A stretch of 64,000 bases of DNA from Combretum micranthum (taxonomy: Eukaryota > Streptophyta > Magnoliopsida > Myrtales > Combretaceae), in NCBI GenBank assembly GCA_024138025.1, contig JAMXBD010000962.1:434001-498000 (forward strand). The letters run 5' to 3'. The notes beneath the pieces are model-generated. The model saw only the letters and a list, made by a program, of their open reading frames with translations, searched no databases and had not been told where the DNA came from. This document shows, piece by piece, positions 23,581-35,378 of this stretch. The translations under genes were made by a program, and so were the position numbers. Within the stretch, counting starts at the first letter, position 1; each line of letters starts with the position of its first letter.

Positions 23581-25012
23581 ATGGCAGATAATATGTGTAA
23601 TGGCAACATATGGGCCCGTCTTACTCCCGAGATCCATGTTCATGAGCCTACTAGTCCGACGCCCATTTTGAACAAGTGATGACAAACTTTCAAGCCAGAA
23701 CAAAGAAATTCATTGAAGACCGTTTGAGACCTATTCTTTCTCTACCAAAGGTCCAAGTCCCTATTCATCTTTTTAGGGCTTTGGTTTACTTATGGAATAT
23801 TGATGAGGCCGCCTTTTGCCTTGGTGAGCACACTTTGAGTCCCATTATTGAGGAATACATGAGGCTTCTTCAAGCTCCACTAATTCATGCGGGAATATAT
23901 GCTCCTCAACTTAGTAAAGGGTCGATCAACTTGTTCAACTCCTTTTTAGGGATTAAGAAGACCAATGTGTCTAAAGCTCTCAAGAATTGTAATTTGGTCT
24001 CCATTCGGCTTTCTGATTTATTCAAGTGGTTTGGATCTCCAAATAGTTACAAGGACAATAAGCCTATCTTCTGTGGAGGTGTAGTAGCATGGGAGCAAAA
24101 TTGCATCAACACCTTTATAGCCGCCGTATTCGGTACTATCCTCTTCCTTAATGGGGATCTTTTCATCCACTATCGGGTAGTGGAATTAGTAGAACAGTTT
24201 TTGGCAAGAAAGTCTTATATCCCGGCCTTGCTCGCTGAACAAAATAGATATCTCAACTATTTGAAGAAAAGAGGGCATGGGAATTTCAAGTCTAGTATAG
24301 CACTCTTGATAGTATGGTTTGCAAGCCACATTAGAGATTATGGGAGCAATTTGAGTCCAACTTGCCACATTAGAGACAGTTATGATATTATTTTAAGCTT
24401 TAGTGAAAGAGTTCACATTCAAGATCTTCCAAGGGCCGATGAATGGGTGCACTTACTCCAAGATCTAGAATCTCACACTTTCCTTTGAGTTGCTAAGTGG
24501 TTTCATTCTCATATGGCAATAACCGAATGTAGGGAGTATGGGGCAATTCCTTTGATTGGTTTGACCGGGTCCATAAGATATTATTCGGCCCGTGTGATAA
24601 GACAATATGAAGCACTTCAAGATATAACTAGCAAGCCATCATTAAAGAAGTTTACTATGGAATATGATGACCCGAGTGTTCCTTTGGCACAAAGAGAGAG
24701 AAGGCTAGGTTGATACAAGCCAAATGGGAGACAAGAGAAATCAAGACGATCTACACGATAGACCCCATTAATACTGAGATGAAGAAACATCGAGCCACTA
24801 AAGAATACATCCTCAACCAAAGGGCAAAAGTGAACGAGTTGGAATTTCAAGCTCTTGAGATGAAGAAGAAGGAGTGAGAGATGGAAAAGGAAGTTCAAAG
24901 TTCTCAAGGCAAGGCTCAAGCACTTGAAGCTCAACCGAGGATGGCGAAGAGGACTATCGAGGAGCTGAAAGACCGTTCAGAGTGTCCTAGCAAGATTAGA
25001 CGTTTGGTTTAG
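23581..25012 (+). pseudogene. DUF7745-like retroelement protein, interrupted
   Basis: The long frame from ATG 23679 to a stop at 24488 encodes about 269 residues. It looks like plant DUF7745 proteins: an N-terminal FIEDRLRPILSLPKV region, TLSPIIEEYMRLLQAPL in place of the usual T-L-E-E-Y-x-x-x-L-x-x-P motif, a hydrophobic AVFGTILFLNG segment, and NRYLNYLKKRGHG. The frame reopens after the TGA and gives the expected C-terminal block EYGAIPLIGLTGSIRYYSA. It then shifts frame near 24705 into a lysine/glutamate-rich coiled coil ending RRLV at 25012, with one more stop inside. A 32-codon frame from 23581 (MADNMCNGNIWARLTP) ends in TGATG, overlapping the next ATG; it is likely the original N-terminus, now out of frame. 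Function of DUF7745 is unknown; in retroelements it sits at the gag position. Confidence 0.65.
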
Positions 25013-25195
25013 GATTAAATGTTCTTTGTTTAGCGTTTTGGTTTTGTCATGTTTAGGTTATGTATTTGACTCCTTGAGTAAATTCAGCTTTAATGAAATA
25101 AAATGGTTTTTTGCTATAAAGCTTCTTCGTCATCTCAATTTACATGCGCATGCGTTTTTCTTTTCCTATATTTGACGGTACTTCCTGAATTAATG

Positions 25196-25375
25196 GGAGG
25201 TATGCTTGGACAGAAAGATGAAGATGGGAAAGAATGGGCTATTTACTATTTGAGTAAGAAATTCACTGAAGGATAACAGAAGTATATTGAAGTGGAAAGC
25301 ACTTGTTGTGCCGTGGTGTGGATCATGCACAGACTGAGACAATATACATTGTATTATTCTGTCGAGCTTTATACT
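25196..25375 (+). pseudogene. Ty3-type RNase H fragment
   Basis: Translation gives EWAIYYLSKKFTEG, a stop, QKYIEVESTCCAVVW and HRLRQYTLYYSVEL. This is the characteristic segment linking reverse transcriptase to RNase H of plant Tat/Ogre-like Ty3 elements (Y-L-S-K-K-F-T-E, then E-K-T-C-C-A-L-V-W and L-R-Q-Y). Nothing upstream or downstream of it survives. The fragment shows what kind of polymerase the element once carried. Confidence 0.75.
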
Positions 25376-25449
25376 CAGGAAGTCGAGAACTTTCATCCCC
25401 ATAAGTTGATTGCTGTCGAAAAACCGCTAAACGATCGTCATCGGAGTAA

Positions 25450-27238
25450 CCACGAGAACTGCACCCAAGCCACCAAAGTCCATCAACCACCGTTCTTCTT
25501 TTCGAATACCATTCATTTGCAAATTAAAGCTTATTTTATCCGATTCGCGTCGACTGGGATCCCTACATCCACGCACCTACCCAATCCTTCCTCCGTTGAC
25601 ATCGACGAATATTCACAGGAATTTCATTTCCATCCTTCCACGCGCGTGGTTTCTCCTCCCGGGTAAAGTTCATATTCCTCTTTTCTTAATAATAATAATA
25701 ATAAATAGGAAAATAAAATAGAAAAAATAAAAAATTAGTATATAATTATAATATCAAAATCTGTTATGAATGTATTGTGTTATTTTAAAAAAAAATTCAA
25801 AATATGTAAAATTAGTAATAGCTTTAATCATGATAGTATAATCATTATAATTAAAATTTTTTCTCTTTTCTTGTCAATGAATGTTTGTCTCATAAACTTA
25901 TTCTAAAAATATTAATTTGAAATTTAGGATCTAATTTGTCATGATATAGTTTTTGAATGTTCTATCTTTTTGCATTAATATGGTAATGATCTTGTTTTTG
26001 TGATAAAATTGAATTTTTTTTTAATATGTATCATGTTAGATACTTGTTCGTAGAATTACATTAAGATCTTGTCATTGATAATATAAGTATAATTACGCCA
26101 TAATCATAAAGAATATATGAAATTTTTTAGAGTTTTAGGTTTACAACATTTGAAATTGTGTGATCATGTATGATGATAGTCATTAAGATTCCTTTTATAC
26201 CATGATTTCGCCTTATTATAATATAGTGATGACCTTGATTATAATAACATTGAATTTTATGATTTCCCTATATATGAAACCATATTGAAATCTTGCCTTT
26301 CATGATGTAATTTCAATGATATATAAATCTTGATTATGCCATGATATTGTTTTATTAAAATTAGCTTGTTAAATATTGATATTCCTTATAATATTTTTAT
26401 TTTTGATGATATGTAAGATCAATTGGTATGCATGATATGTGGTTATGATTTTTTGTTCAAAATTTTTGTCACATAGAAAAGTCCAATTTTTATAAAAAAA
26501 AAAACCTCTAATTGATAGATTTAGGATCCATATCGAAAAATCAATTTTTTTTTAAATTAATAAAATTTAATAAACTTAAAGCGAAAGATTTCAAAAAAAA
26601 ATTCTAAAATTAACCAACAAATTAAATTTTTTTAAAAGAACTACGTGTGGTATGATCCCGATTAGCGGATACGTAGACACCTAAATGGGTGACTTAAAAT
26701 ATATAAAAAAATATTTTTATGAATTTGTTTGATTTGTTAGTTTAGTTTAGAATATATGAATATTGATAGAATTTGATAAGATGTGATTAATTTGAATATT
26801 TCGAGTTTTTAGATTATATATGATTATTGATGGAATTTGATTAGTATTTTTGTGCATATTAGACATATGTTTAGTTAATTAGATCCTGGTAAATAGTTTA
26901 AAATTTGAAGTTAACGTATAAATGAAAGTAATTTAAATTTGGAAAGTTAAAGTGGTAACTGTTTAGGTTTTAATAGGTTAGCCCCCTAACTCAAGTTAAT
27001 TTCTGGTTCTCGTTTTCAAAACGACTCTTTCGTAAATCAGTAGCAAAACCAAAATCAACCTACCCATTGGTTTTGGTTTATTTTTTCTCTCTATTTTAGT
27101 CGAGTGGTGACTCCGAAATATTTTTAAAATTTAAAATTTCCTTTAATTCATAGTCGAGGATTCGTATTGAATGGGTTAGGGTTTAGTACAAATCAAATTA
27201 AAGGAAATCGAACCGAAAATCGAAAACCAGGCTCGACA
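25450..27238 (+). repeat. Right LTR of the DUF7745 retroelement, 5'-truncated
   Basis: It matches 21186-22990 throughout and ends CTCGACA at 27238. The join between internal DNA and LTR lies at about 25400-25450. There is no obvious five-base target duplication (GTTAC before, AACTT after), which fits a boundary deletion. Confidence 0.8.
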
Positions 27239-30200
27239 AACTTGCTACTTTTTCAATTCAAATAAATATTAGTGAATATCACACTCAAAATATTAATATG
27301 TTAAAAATGATAAATGATTAAGTAAATAAATCGCTTATGAGATAGTTTTGAAAAATACATTTTTTATATGTGGCAATTATCATTTATAAGAAATGACATA
27401 GAAATATGTTGGAGCCAGACCTTTAGATTGGTAGGCCTGCATAACAGCAATGAATCAACGTGCACGAATAATCATTCAATGTGGGGTATTCAAATTAGCA
27501 GGGTATTCGGATTGATAATAAAAAATAGCAAAGTGATGAGTACAGGTTATCGAAATTCCCATGAAAAGGTATTTGATAGAGTATTTATAGATTGCTTTGA
27601 GGTATTACGTTGGATATGGACATGGTAGAGATTGTGATCGTGATGATCGTATGTTAAGGGTTAGTGTGACCACTAAACCAATGTCCTAAGAACATGGAAG
27701 AATGGGGGTGTTATAGCATAATAAGGAGACCTTAGATTGAGTGATGAAATCCAATTGAGTGTTTATTCTTCCAACTAAGTATTTATTCCTCTGAGTGAGC
27801 CTGGCGAGTCAAATCCAAAGAATTAGAGAAGGCTAAAGATACTTAAGTGAGTCAACATTGAAGCTCAAGGGCATACTCATGCCTTAATTGGATTGGATCA
27901 GGTTAAAGAGTCTTTAATATAAAAATGCATGTCAACAATCCATTTATAATAAATTTTATTCCATTATCCTAATAGTGAATTATAATTTTTTATTCATAAT
28001 AAATTTATCGCGCGAAATATATAAGATGCAAAAATTAACTCATTTAGGTAATTATTTAATACATAATTAAATTGATTAGATTTAATACAAATCAAGCTAG
28101 ATTCCTGTTGCAAAAAGTTTGTTCCATTTGCATATTACAATTTAGATATATCTTGTGTTTTAAGTCCTAGTTAAAAGTATTGAGAATCATTTTTACTAGT
28201 TTTGTGATTATTTAAACTAATATACATATATATACATATCAATTTTTATCCATAAAGTCAAGATTTGTATAATTCATAAAATTTGTAAGAGTTCTTTTAA
28301 GTTTTGTTTTATTTAAGTAGTGCTTTTATAATTTTCTCAACTTTTATGATTTTGTTGGAACTTAATTTAACATATAAGATTAAGATTCAATTTCGCAATA
28401 AGAAACATTGTATGACTTTACACATTAGTTTCATGTTTCTAAAAAAAGAACTTTTTAAAAGAAATGCAATTAATCATTTTTGAGGTTGAATCAAATGCTA
28501 AAATTTTGACCATATAGATCCTGATTTATCTCTATTCTCTAGGATCTTATTCGACTGATTTTATAATAGAATTTTTTAGGTTTTGTTCTTTTTGATAAAT
28601 TGCAAATACAACCCTTGTGTTGCTTGATATGTCTTTAGTCCCTTCATCTTTGAAATCATGTGTGTAGAACCAAAACATTAAAAAAATATATACACTTCTT
28701 ATATATACAGATGTAAAAGAATCAGAGTATAAGCACATAGTTCCAAAGATAAAAACACAAAAATATACATATAATATATATGTGGGTATTTTCAATTTCC
28801 TTTTTTTTTTTTCCGTTACATAAATCGCGAAAGAAATATTCACTTTGAATGAAATAAGTTTAAAATTCTTAATGGATCCATATTTATTTAATATATTTAC
28901 TATTGAAACAAATTTTATTGCAACTATTTCCATACCATGTATAATCAATTTCTTTGAAATTTGTTAATTTTCACTGAGCAAGTTGTATAATAATGTATAA
29001 AAAACCGAAGGAGTCTCCCAATTTGATTCCGTTAAGGAGCTAATTAATCTAGTTTTAGAAAATATGATAAGCAAAGAATATTTCAGGGAAAAAACACAAA
29101 GCACATTATCCTTAATGTGCTGTTCAATGTCTTATGCGATAATTGTTGAAATCACTTTTGTTTCCATAATTTTATGAGTTTATAATTTTAGAAACTCTTT
29201 CAAGTTAACCTATACACGAAATTAATTTTGTGCAGAATTTTATATTTTTAACTAAGTCTATATATATTAAACTCTTATAATTAATGAGCTAACCAATTAT
29301 ATATATATAATATATATATTTCTTTTTTTGAATTAACAAGCTAAAATATATGTAATAAAAAAACAACTTTACTTTTGCGAACCCATCAATTATTAAGATA
29401 CTATATATTTCTTTATCACCTTCCAGTTCCCACCCCTCCCGACCCCAACCACCACCCACCCCCATTTCCCTCTTTGACTACTTTCCGCTCAACATATAGT
29501 CTTTCTTCAAGTTCAAATTCTAACTTCAAAGTTTATACAATCAAGAATTCATAATAAGTTGAAAGCTTAACTCCTTTTAATTTGTATCTATTTTCATATA
29601 TATATATATATATATATAATAAAAGAACTTAGTTTTTATTCCTTCTTGGGCTTCTTTTATGAATATTATATTATGATATAATAGTTATTTATTAGAAGAA
29701 AAAAAACCTTTCAATTGTTTTTGCATTCATATTGTAAACAAATATATAGTTTCTCGTATCTAGTTTACATAAGTCACGAAAACTTATATTCTACCTTTAT
29801 TTTTTCATAGTAATCTTACAGATGATCGTACATTTTGAGACTAAAAACCTTGCCTATAGCCTCAAGTTAGTAAAATTAGGAGAAAATAGCTACTGGCCAT
29901 GCATACTAAGGTTCAAGTATTAAATTTGACAAATTCAACGTGCAAAGGAAGAGAGATTTCTGCTATAAAACAAGTTGGACTTAATAAATTCAAATTTAAT
30001 TTGATTCAGTTAGCTTCAATTTGATTTATACAATTTATATATATATATATATATATCTTTTCCTTATTACAATTATATTAATATGCAAACTTTCACTCAT
30101 AAACTTAATTAGGTTTAAAGAGTAAATTACTAGAGTTAAATATTATTAAAGTTGTGTTCAACTCATTATACTATAAGTAATCGACTCAATTATTGTCTGC

Positions 30201-30594
30201 TTGAAGTTCGAAGTTCGAAGTTCGAATTTAATTAGCTTGTGATTAATTTAAATCATTCGCGCTCCTAACGTTAATAATAAACTTCGTGCTGGTAAAGCCG
30301 GAAATGATTCCCCGAACTTTCCCTTACCGTCTTCTTTGGGCCCTTATTCCGTAAGCTTTTGGGCCCACGAGATATATCTTAATATGGGTGAGCGGATTTG
30401 GTGGTGCGGTAAAATTAAGTGAAAAGACAAAAGTGCTTTTGATCCATATCTAACCCACTTTTTCAATGTTTACTTGCTATTTGCATATATTAACCTTAAA
30501 TCTTTTGTCCATTTGCACAGTGTGAGTATATATATATATGTATATGTGTGTGTAGTTCCTTCGCTTTGACCAGAGCATTTAAGTAATGTTTGGT
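27239..30594. other. AT-rich intergenic DNA without genes
   Basis: From 27368 to 27715 the DNA is less AT-rich and ends GGGGGTGTTATA, which resembles the end of a Ty3 LTR; a single copy only, so unproven. 28540-28950 has a long minus frame of low-complexity residues, not a gene. 29414-29470 is a C-rich strand (CCCACCCCTCCCGACCCC). 30201-30230 holds three copies of the heptamer GAAGTTC. Several (TA)n runs occur. Confidence 0.35.
30337..30367. promoter_or_regulatory. Two TGGGCCC motifs 17 bases apart
   Basis: TGGGCCC at 30337-30343 and TGGGCCCA at 30360-30367 lie in a short GC-rich island (30290-30400) about 1.3 kb upstream of the KLCR TATA box. TGGGCC words are known as TCP/site II elements in promoters of growth genes. 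No gene start is close, so relevance is speculative. Confidence 0.25.
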
Positions 30595-30794
30595 TATAAA
30601 AACTGAATAGAATAAGGAGGAATAGACAGCATATTAAAAGAGGTACTAGATGGTATTTTTTGTATGCGTGGTATAGAATAGCATTGGAGAAAATTTTATT
30701 AAAAGATTTTATTTTCATCCAATTCTAATATTTTCTCTAATCCCATAAAGAAAAATTTTTTCTAATTCTAGATACATTTTATAAATCAAACATG
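30595..30794. mobile_element. MITE-like element
   Basis: ATGTTTGGTTATAAAAACTG at the left and ATGTTTGATTTATAAAATG read inward from the right form inverted ends. The 200-bp body is noncoding. From here to 31690 is AT-rich promoter-side DNA with nothing else recognised. Confidence 0.5.
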
Positions 30795-31691
30795 ATACAA
30801 TGACTTTGTCCAATCCCTTACCATGAAAATTAGTGTAACTAGGCGCTACCTAAATATAAGAGAGATAAGCTCATTATGACATCTATCAAAAGAAAATTCA
30901 TAAAATTTAATTCAATATATTATATATTATTGTAATTTTTGGACTTTTTATTTTAATTGTTGATAAACAATCTATCATCTACTAACTAATGAATGTCTCA
31001 GCATCTAGTTAAAAAAATTAAAAATATATATTTCTAAATTGATTACACGCTTCATTAAGAATAATTGGATAAAGTATATTAATTATATTTTTTTCCTTTA
31101 ATCTTTGATGAATGTGTTTTACGCTTCTAAATAATATTATAGCATCAAAACACACCGTGCATAAAAACATAGTGATATCATTCATAGCACCCTTGCCTAC
31201 CTCTCTTCTTTCCTCACCTCATATTACATAATATTTTAACTACGGAAAATTTTGTGTCCCTTGCCAATTAAAACAAAACTGATCTTAATATATCATTAAA
31301 CGATTCAAATTTAATTCAATTGTGATCGAAATCATCAGCTTTTTTATAATCAATTTAATCATAATATTAATAATAGTACAATCCCATCATAGAACCATAA
31401 AAATTGATTTTAATTACATAATAAACGCAACCATTCCTATAACCTTAATATTACAAATATGGAAATTATACCTGCATCACATTTAATTTTCTTTTTTAAT
31501 CTTTTTGCCAAACTAACATTCTATTAATTATTTCGTCCGTTTGGGTCCACAAATTTCTTATGCTTTCCTTATTTTAATTCATTTTTCTTCCCTGTTTTGT
31601 CCCTACCAATTATTCATTATCCCAACTACACCCTCACCTGTCAACATTTTCTTCTACTTATTTCATTTGTTTGTTATATTTCCTTGACCAG

Positions 31692-31699
31692 TATAAATA
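31692..31699 (+). promoter_or_regulatory. TATA box of the KLCR gene
   Basis: TATAAATA lies about 30 bases before a CA-rich start region (31722-31730). It is followed by about 80 bases of leader to the first splice donor. The distance and the downstream leader intron support it. Confidence 0.6.
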
Positions 31700-31806
31700 T
31701 GGCAAACAGATACTTCAACATCATAGTCTCATATCCAACTCCATTTGCATAACGTACTTTGTACAATAATAATTCAGAAACCATCGTCTTTCGCTTCATA
31801 CCAAAG

Positions 31807-32303
31807 GTACATGTCTTTCCCACTTCTTCTAGTACCATAGTCATAATACATGGCAGGGAGTTTGTTTAGGACGTTTTATGTATCATAATTCTGTCTCAAT
31901 GTTCTAGTTTCGAAGTGGCATGAATACTGGTCTCCCGACAAGATGGACTGGGTTGGATTAACTTCCCCCTCTATTGTAATATATAATGGATCAATGTAAT
32001 GGTGTATATTTTTCTTAAACTTGTATGTATCAAAGTTTATAGGATAGTTCTTTATCTACTTATGCTTACACACTGCATTTTAAGGAAGTTGAAGTTGTAT
32101 TTGTTTTGGGAAAATTGTTCTGCAGAATTGGAGAACAGAAATTTATATATAGATAAGCGCAAGAAATTTGAAAACTCTATATGGTCTTCCCATTATTTGT
32201 GTTGTAGTGACCCTGCATCATATGGAACTTTCCCAATGGATGTAGTTTTGTTTTCTTTCATAGTTTTGATGCGATTAAAAAGTTTGTGAACATTCTTTTC
32301 CAG
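31807..32303 (+). other. Leader intron of the KLCR gene
   Basis: ACCAAAG is followed by GTACATG at 31807, and TTCTTTTCCAG ends at 32303, four bases before the ATG at 32308. This 497-bp intron would place the whole coding sequence in later exons. The 96-codon frame at 31999-32289 falls inside it and is not coding. Confidence 0.6.
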
Positions 32304-32307
32304 TGAA

Positions 32308-34519
32308 ATGCCTGCATTAGCAATGAATACGTTTCATGAAAGCCACGTCCCTGTGGAGCCTGGTGATAAATTCATACCTTGTAAGCAGAATTATGTGCAA
32401 CCTATGTCTCCTAGAAGTCCTTTGAGTCCGCATGTCCCCCAAAGTGATCCTGTTGATATAGGGATTGATGGTGTCATTGATACCTCTATTGATAAGCTCT
32501 ATCAAAATTTGTTCGAGATGGATAGCTCTGATCAATCACCATCAGGGCCGAGTTTATTGTCCTATGGTGAGGAATCAAGGATTGATTCTGAACTATACCA
32601 TCTTGTTAGAGATTTTGAAGTACAGGAAACAACAAAAGAGGTTGTGGTGGAAGAGAAGGTGACGGAAATGGCAGGGATTGTCATGGAATCAATGATACCA
32701 TTGGCAGTGGTAAAGAAGAGAGGGAGGACAGTGATGAAACGTTTACAAAGGTGGTGAAGTCATGTGCAAGTGCCAAGAAACAATTAGAAAAGTCTAGTCC
32801 TAAGGGTAAAGTCTCCAAGGAGAAACTTTTAAGTGGTAAGAAGAGTGAGAAGAATCAAGGGAAATTGAATGCCATTGTCCCTATGAAGGAGAGGAGTCCT
32901 CCCTCATTTTCAGTAAAGAACCGAAACAGGGTTAATACTTCTCATGATGGGTCTGGACAATCCAGATCTTGGGCCATTTTTGCTTAAACAGGCAAGGGTT
33001 ATGATTGCCTGTGGGGAGAATAATTATAAAGCTCTTGATTTGGTTCTCCGTGCTGCAAAATCATTCGAGAAATGTGCAAACGGTATGCCAAATCTAGAGC
33101 ATGTCATGTCCTTGCACATTTTGGGTACAATATATTGCAACTTAGGACATTTTGATAGAGCTATACCAGCTCTAGAGCAATCGATTGAGATCCCCAAGTT
33201 GGAGTTTGGGGAAAGTCACGCACTCGCTAAATTTAGCGGTTGCATGCAATTAGGTGATACACATGCAATGCTGGGACAGATTGAGAAGTCAATCTCTTGG
33301 TATACAGCTGGTTTGCAGATACAAAGGCAAGCTTTAGGAGAAACAGACCATCGAATTGCTGAGACATGTCGATATGTAGCAGAGGCTCATGTTCAAGCAT
33401 TGCAGTATGATGAAGCTGAGAAGTTATGTCAAATGGCTCTCGATATACACAAGGAGAATGGTCCTCCTGGTTCTGCAGAAGAAGCTTCAAACAGGAGACT
33501 TATGGGATTTATTTGTGACTTGAAAAGAGATTATGAATCTGCTATTGAACACTACGTTTTAGCAAGCATGGCTATGGCATCAAAGAGCCAGGATATCGAT
33601 GTGGCTTCAATCGATTGCAGAGTTGGCGATGCATATTTGTCACTTGCTAGGTATGATGAAGCAATCTTCACATACCAGAAAGCATTAACAGTGTTCAAGT
33701 CAGCTAAAGGGGAAAATCACCCGGAGGCTGCTTCAGTTTTTGTCCATTTGGCTGATTTGTACAACAGGATAGGGAAATTTGGTGAAGCTAGATCCTATTG
33801 TGAGAATGCACTGCGCATTTATGAAAAAACAAATCCTGGGATCAGAGCTGATGAGATTGCTTGCGGTTTAATTGATCTATCTGCTGTCTACCAATCTATG
33901 AATGAGATGGAGCAAGCCCTCAAGTTACTTAAGAAGGTGCTAAGGCTTTATGGAAGTGCACCGGGTCAACAAGGTGCAATTGCTGGAATTGAGGCTCAGA
34001 TTGGGGTTATGCATTATATGATGGGGAATTATTCTGATTCTTATAATGCCTTACAGACTGCTGTTAAAAAAATATACGCCAGTGGAGAAAAGAAATCTGC
34101 AGTTCTGGGAATCATTTTGAACCAGATGGGCCTAGTCTGTGTACAGCTTTTAGCAATCAAGGAGGCTGCCGGGCATTTTGAAAAAGCAAGGAGCATTTTG
34201 GAAAAGGAATATGGACCACATCACCAGGACACTTTAGGTGTCTACTGCAACTTGGCTAGCACATATGATGCAATGGGAAGGTGCACTGTGTTTACAGCTT
34301 AGTTATATATTTTTAGATCATCATGTGCTCGAGTGGCTTTTGTTTATCTCTGTTAATTATCTTTGCAGGTTGAATGATGCAATTGACATTTTGGAGTTTG
34401 TTCTTAGTATGAGAGAAGAGAAACTTGGGACTGCAAACCCTGATGTGGAGGGTGAAAAGAGAACGTTAGCTGAAATGCTGAAGGAAGCGGGCAGAGTAGG
34501 AGAAAATCTATGCCTCTAG
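32308..34519 (+). CDS. Kinesin light chain-related (KLCR/CMU) TPR protein, frameshifted
   Basis: Plant KLCR proteins are TPR scaffolds that bind cortical microtubules and hold cellulose synthase tracks in place. The N-terminus is the family's serine-rich region with SPRSPLSPH and DQSPSGPSLLSYGEESRID. A charged linker follows, then GLDNPDLGPFLLKQAR and at least eight TPR helix pairs such as LGDTHAMLGQIEKSISWY and VGDAYLSLARYDEAIFTY. One 88-bp GT..AG intron (34281-34368) splits a codon in DAMGR-LNDAIDIL, as expected within a TPR. The frame is not continuous. Codons 32308-32655 and 32945-34280 share one frame, but the linker between (DGNGRDCHG to NTSHDG) reads only one frame away, and a stop at 32757 ends the first part. 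Near the end a missing base after GTA at 34498 puts a stop at 34519; otherwise the expected RRKSMPLETLLDTN tail would run to 34578. A 452-codon TPR core is intact. It is either a recent pseudogene or the victim of sequencing indels. Confidence 0.85.
34281..34368 (+). other. KLCR intron
   Basis: GGAAG is followed by GTGCACTG and the intron ends TTATCTTTGCAG. Joining the exons restores the TPR reading frame across AG/G. Confidence 0.85.
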
Positions 34520-34657
34520 AAACTTTACTTGATACAAACAATGGAACAAAGGCTGAAATTGACATTGAAGTGTCATGAGTGCTCTTGATGTACATAAGCT
34601 TAGTAGCAAACGTAGTTGGTGGAGAATAGGAAAAGGTTTGTATAGTATCGCTTGGAA

Positions 34658-34663
34658 AATAAA
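34658..34663 (+). terminator. Poly(A) signal, KLCR gene
   Basis: AATAAA lies about 140 bases after the stop codon and 80 after the alternative stop at 34578, in T-rich DNA. Confidence 0.45.
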
Positions 34664-34771
34664 TGAAGAATTGGTATGGCTTGGTTCTGTTTTAGTTGTA
34701 ATCATTTCATTTATAATACTTAATGTCATTCTTGATTGTTTATGGAGTTGAGGAGTGCTCATCGTTTTCAT

Positions 34772-34966
34772 ATCTATTGTAATTTCTGATGAAGAGGTCA
34801 TAGAACATTGTCCTTTCATTTATCTACTTTGAGTTGCAAATATCATGGCATTTGGTGTTATGTGTCATTCTTCTTATTTTTCAAGTCTATTGTAATAGCA
34901 AACAAAGAAGTGGTAGAACGTTATCCTTTAATTAGCTACATTGAATTGAAAACATCACGGCAGACT
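34772..34966. repeat. Short tandem duplication in the KLCR 3' flank
   Basis: A 75-base segment with the order ATTGTAAT, GAAGAGGTCATAGAAC, ATTGTCCTTTCATT, TCTACTTTGAGTTG (34772-34850) is repeated in diverged form at 34889-34966. Period about 117 bases. The rest of 34664-35260 shows no feature. Confidence 0.6.
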
Positions 34967-35260
34967 AAAAGAGTAAGATCTTCCTAAATCTCTTTCTTTC
35001 TCATCGGACAAGTAAATCAGCTTCTGATGATGATCTGAAACCCACCATGTGAGCTGGCTTGCCCTTCCTGTTCTTAATAATTACAAAAAGAAGCACTATC
35101 CTTTTAAGATCTTCAAGTACTTTTCTCTAGGATTACTTAATTTGAAAATTTCAGTCAATGTGCAGGTATGGGCAGTTGTAGTTCTACATGCTGTATATAA
35201 TTGCGGTAATATAACCATTTACTGGGGAAAAAAGAATTTGGAGTAGGGAAAGTGTGCCTT

Positions 35261-35266
35261 TTTATT
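35261..35266 (-). terminator. Poly(A) signal of the first GDSL gene
   Basis: Read on the minus strand, AATAAA is found about 113 bases after the stop codon at 35379. Confidence 0.5.
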
Positions 35267-35378
35267 GCATAACTCCTTGGTTGGTAGTGACTTACAATTG
35301 AAATAGAGACACTTTGGCATAGATTCTGACTTGAATCAAATTTTGGAGAACTTAATGGCATAAGTTACATCAGCGAGG

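Larger units (their letters stand above)
20947..27238 (+). mobile_element. LTR retrotransposon derivative carrying a DUF7745-like gene
   Basis: Two direct repeats of about 1.8 kb (21186-22990 and 25450-27238) bound a 2.4-kb interior. The left repeat ends GGCTCGACA and is followed after two bases by TTGGCGACTCCACTAGGGAC, the primer-site type seen in plant Tat/Ogre-like Ty3 elements. The interior holds a leader, a DUF7745-like gene (23581-25012), and a short RNase H fragment (25196-25375) that runs directly into the second repeat. Polymerase, integrase and the start of the right repeat are missing, so one large deletion seems to have removed them. The left boundary (first TG after the A run at about 20947) is a guess. 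Not autonomous. Confidence 0.75.

Noticed and set aside
24617..24934. 105-codon minus frame
   Set aside because: It is the antisense shadow of the DUF7745 coiled-coil region.
28547..28948. 133-codon minus frame
   Set aside because: The translation is rich in Ile, Lys, Phe and Tyr as any A/T-rich DNA gives. No domain, splice or promoter support.
31999..32289. 96-codon + strand frame before KLCR
   Set aside because: It lies in the leader intron and has no similarity to the KLCR N-terminus.
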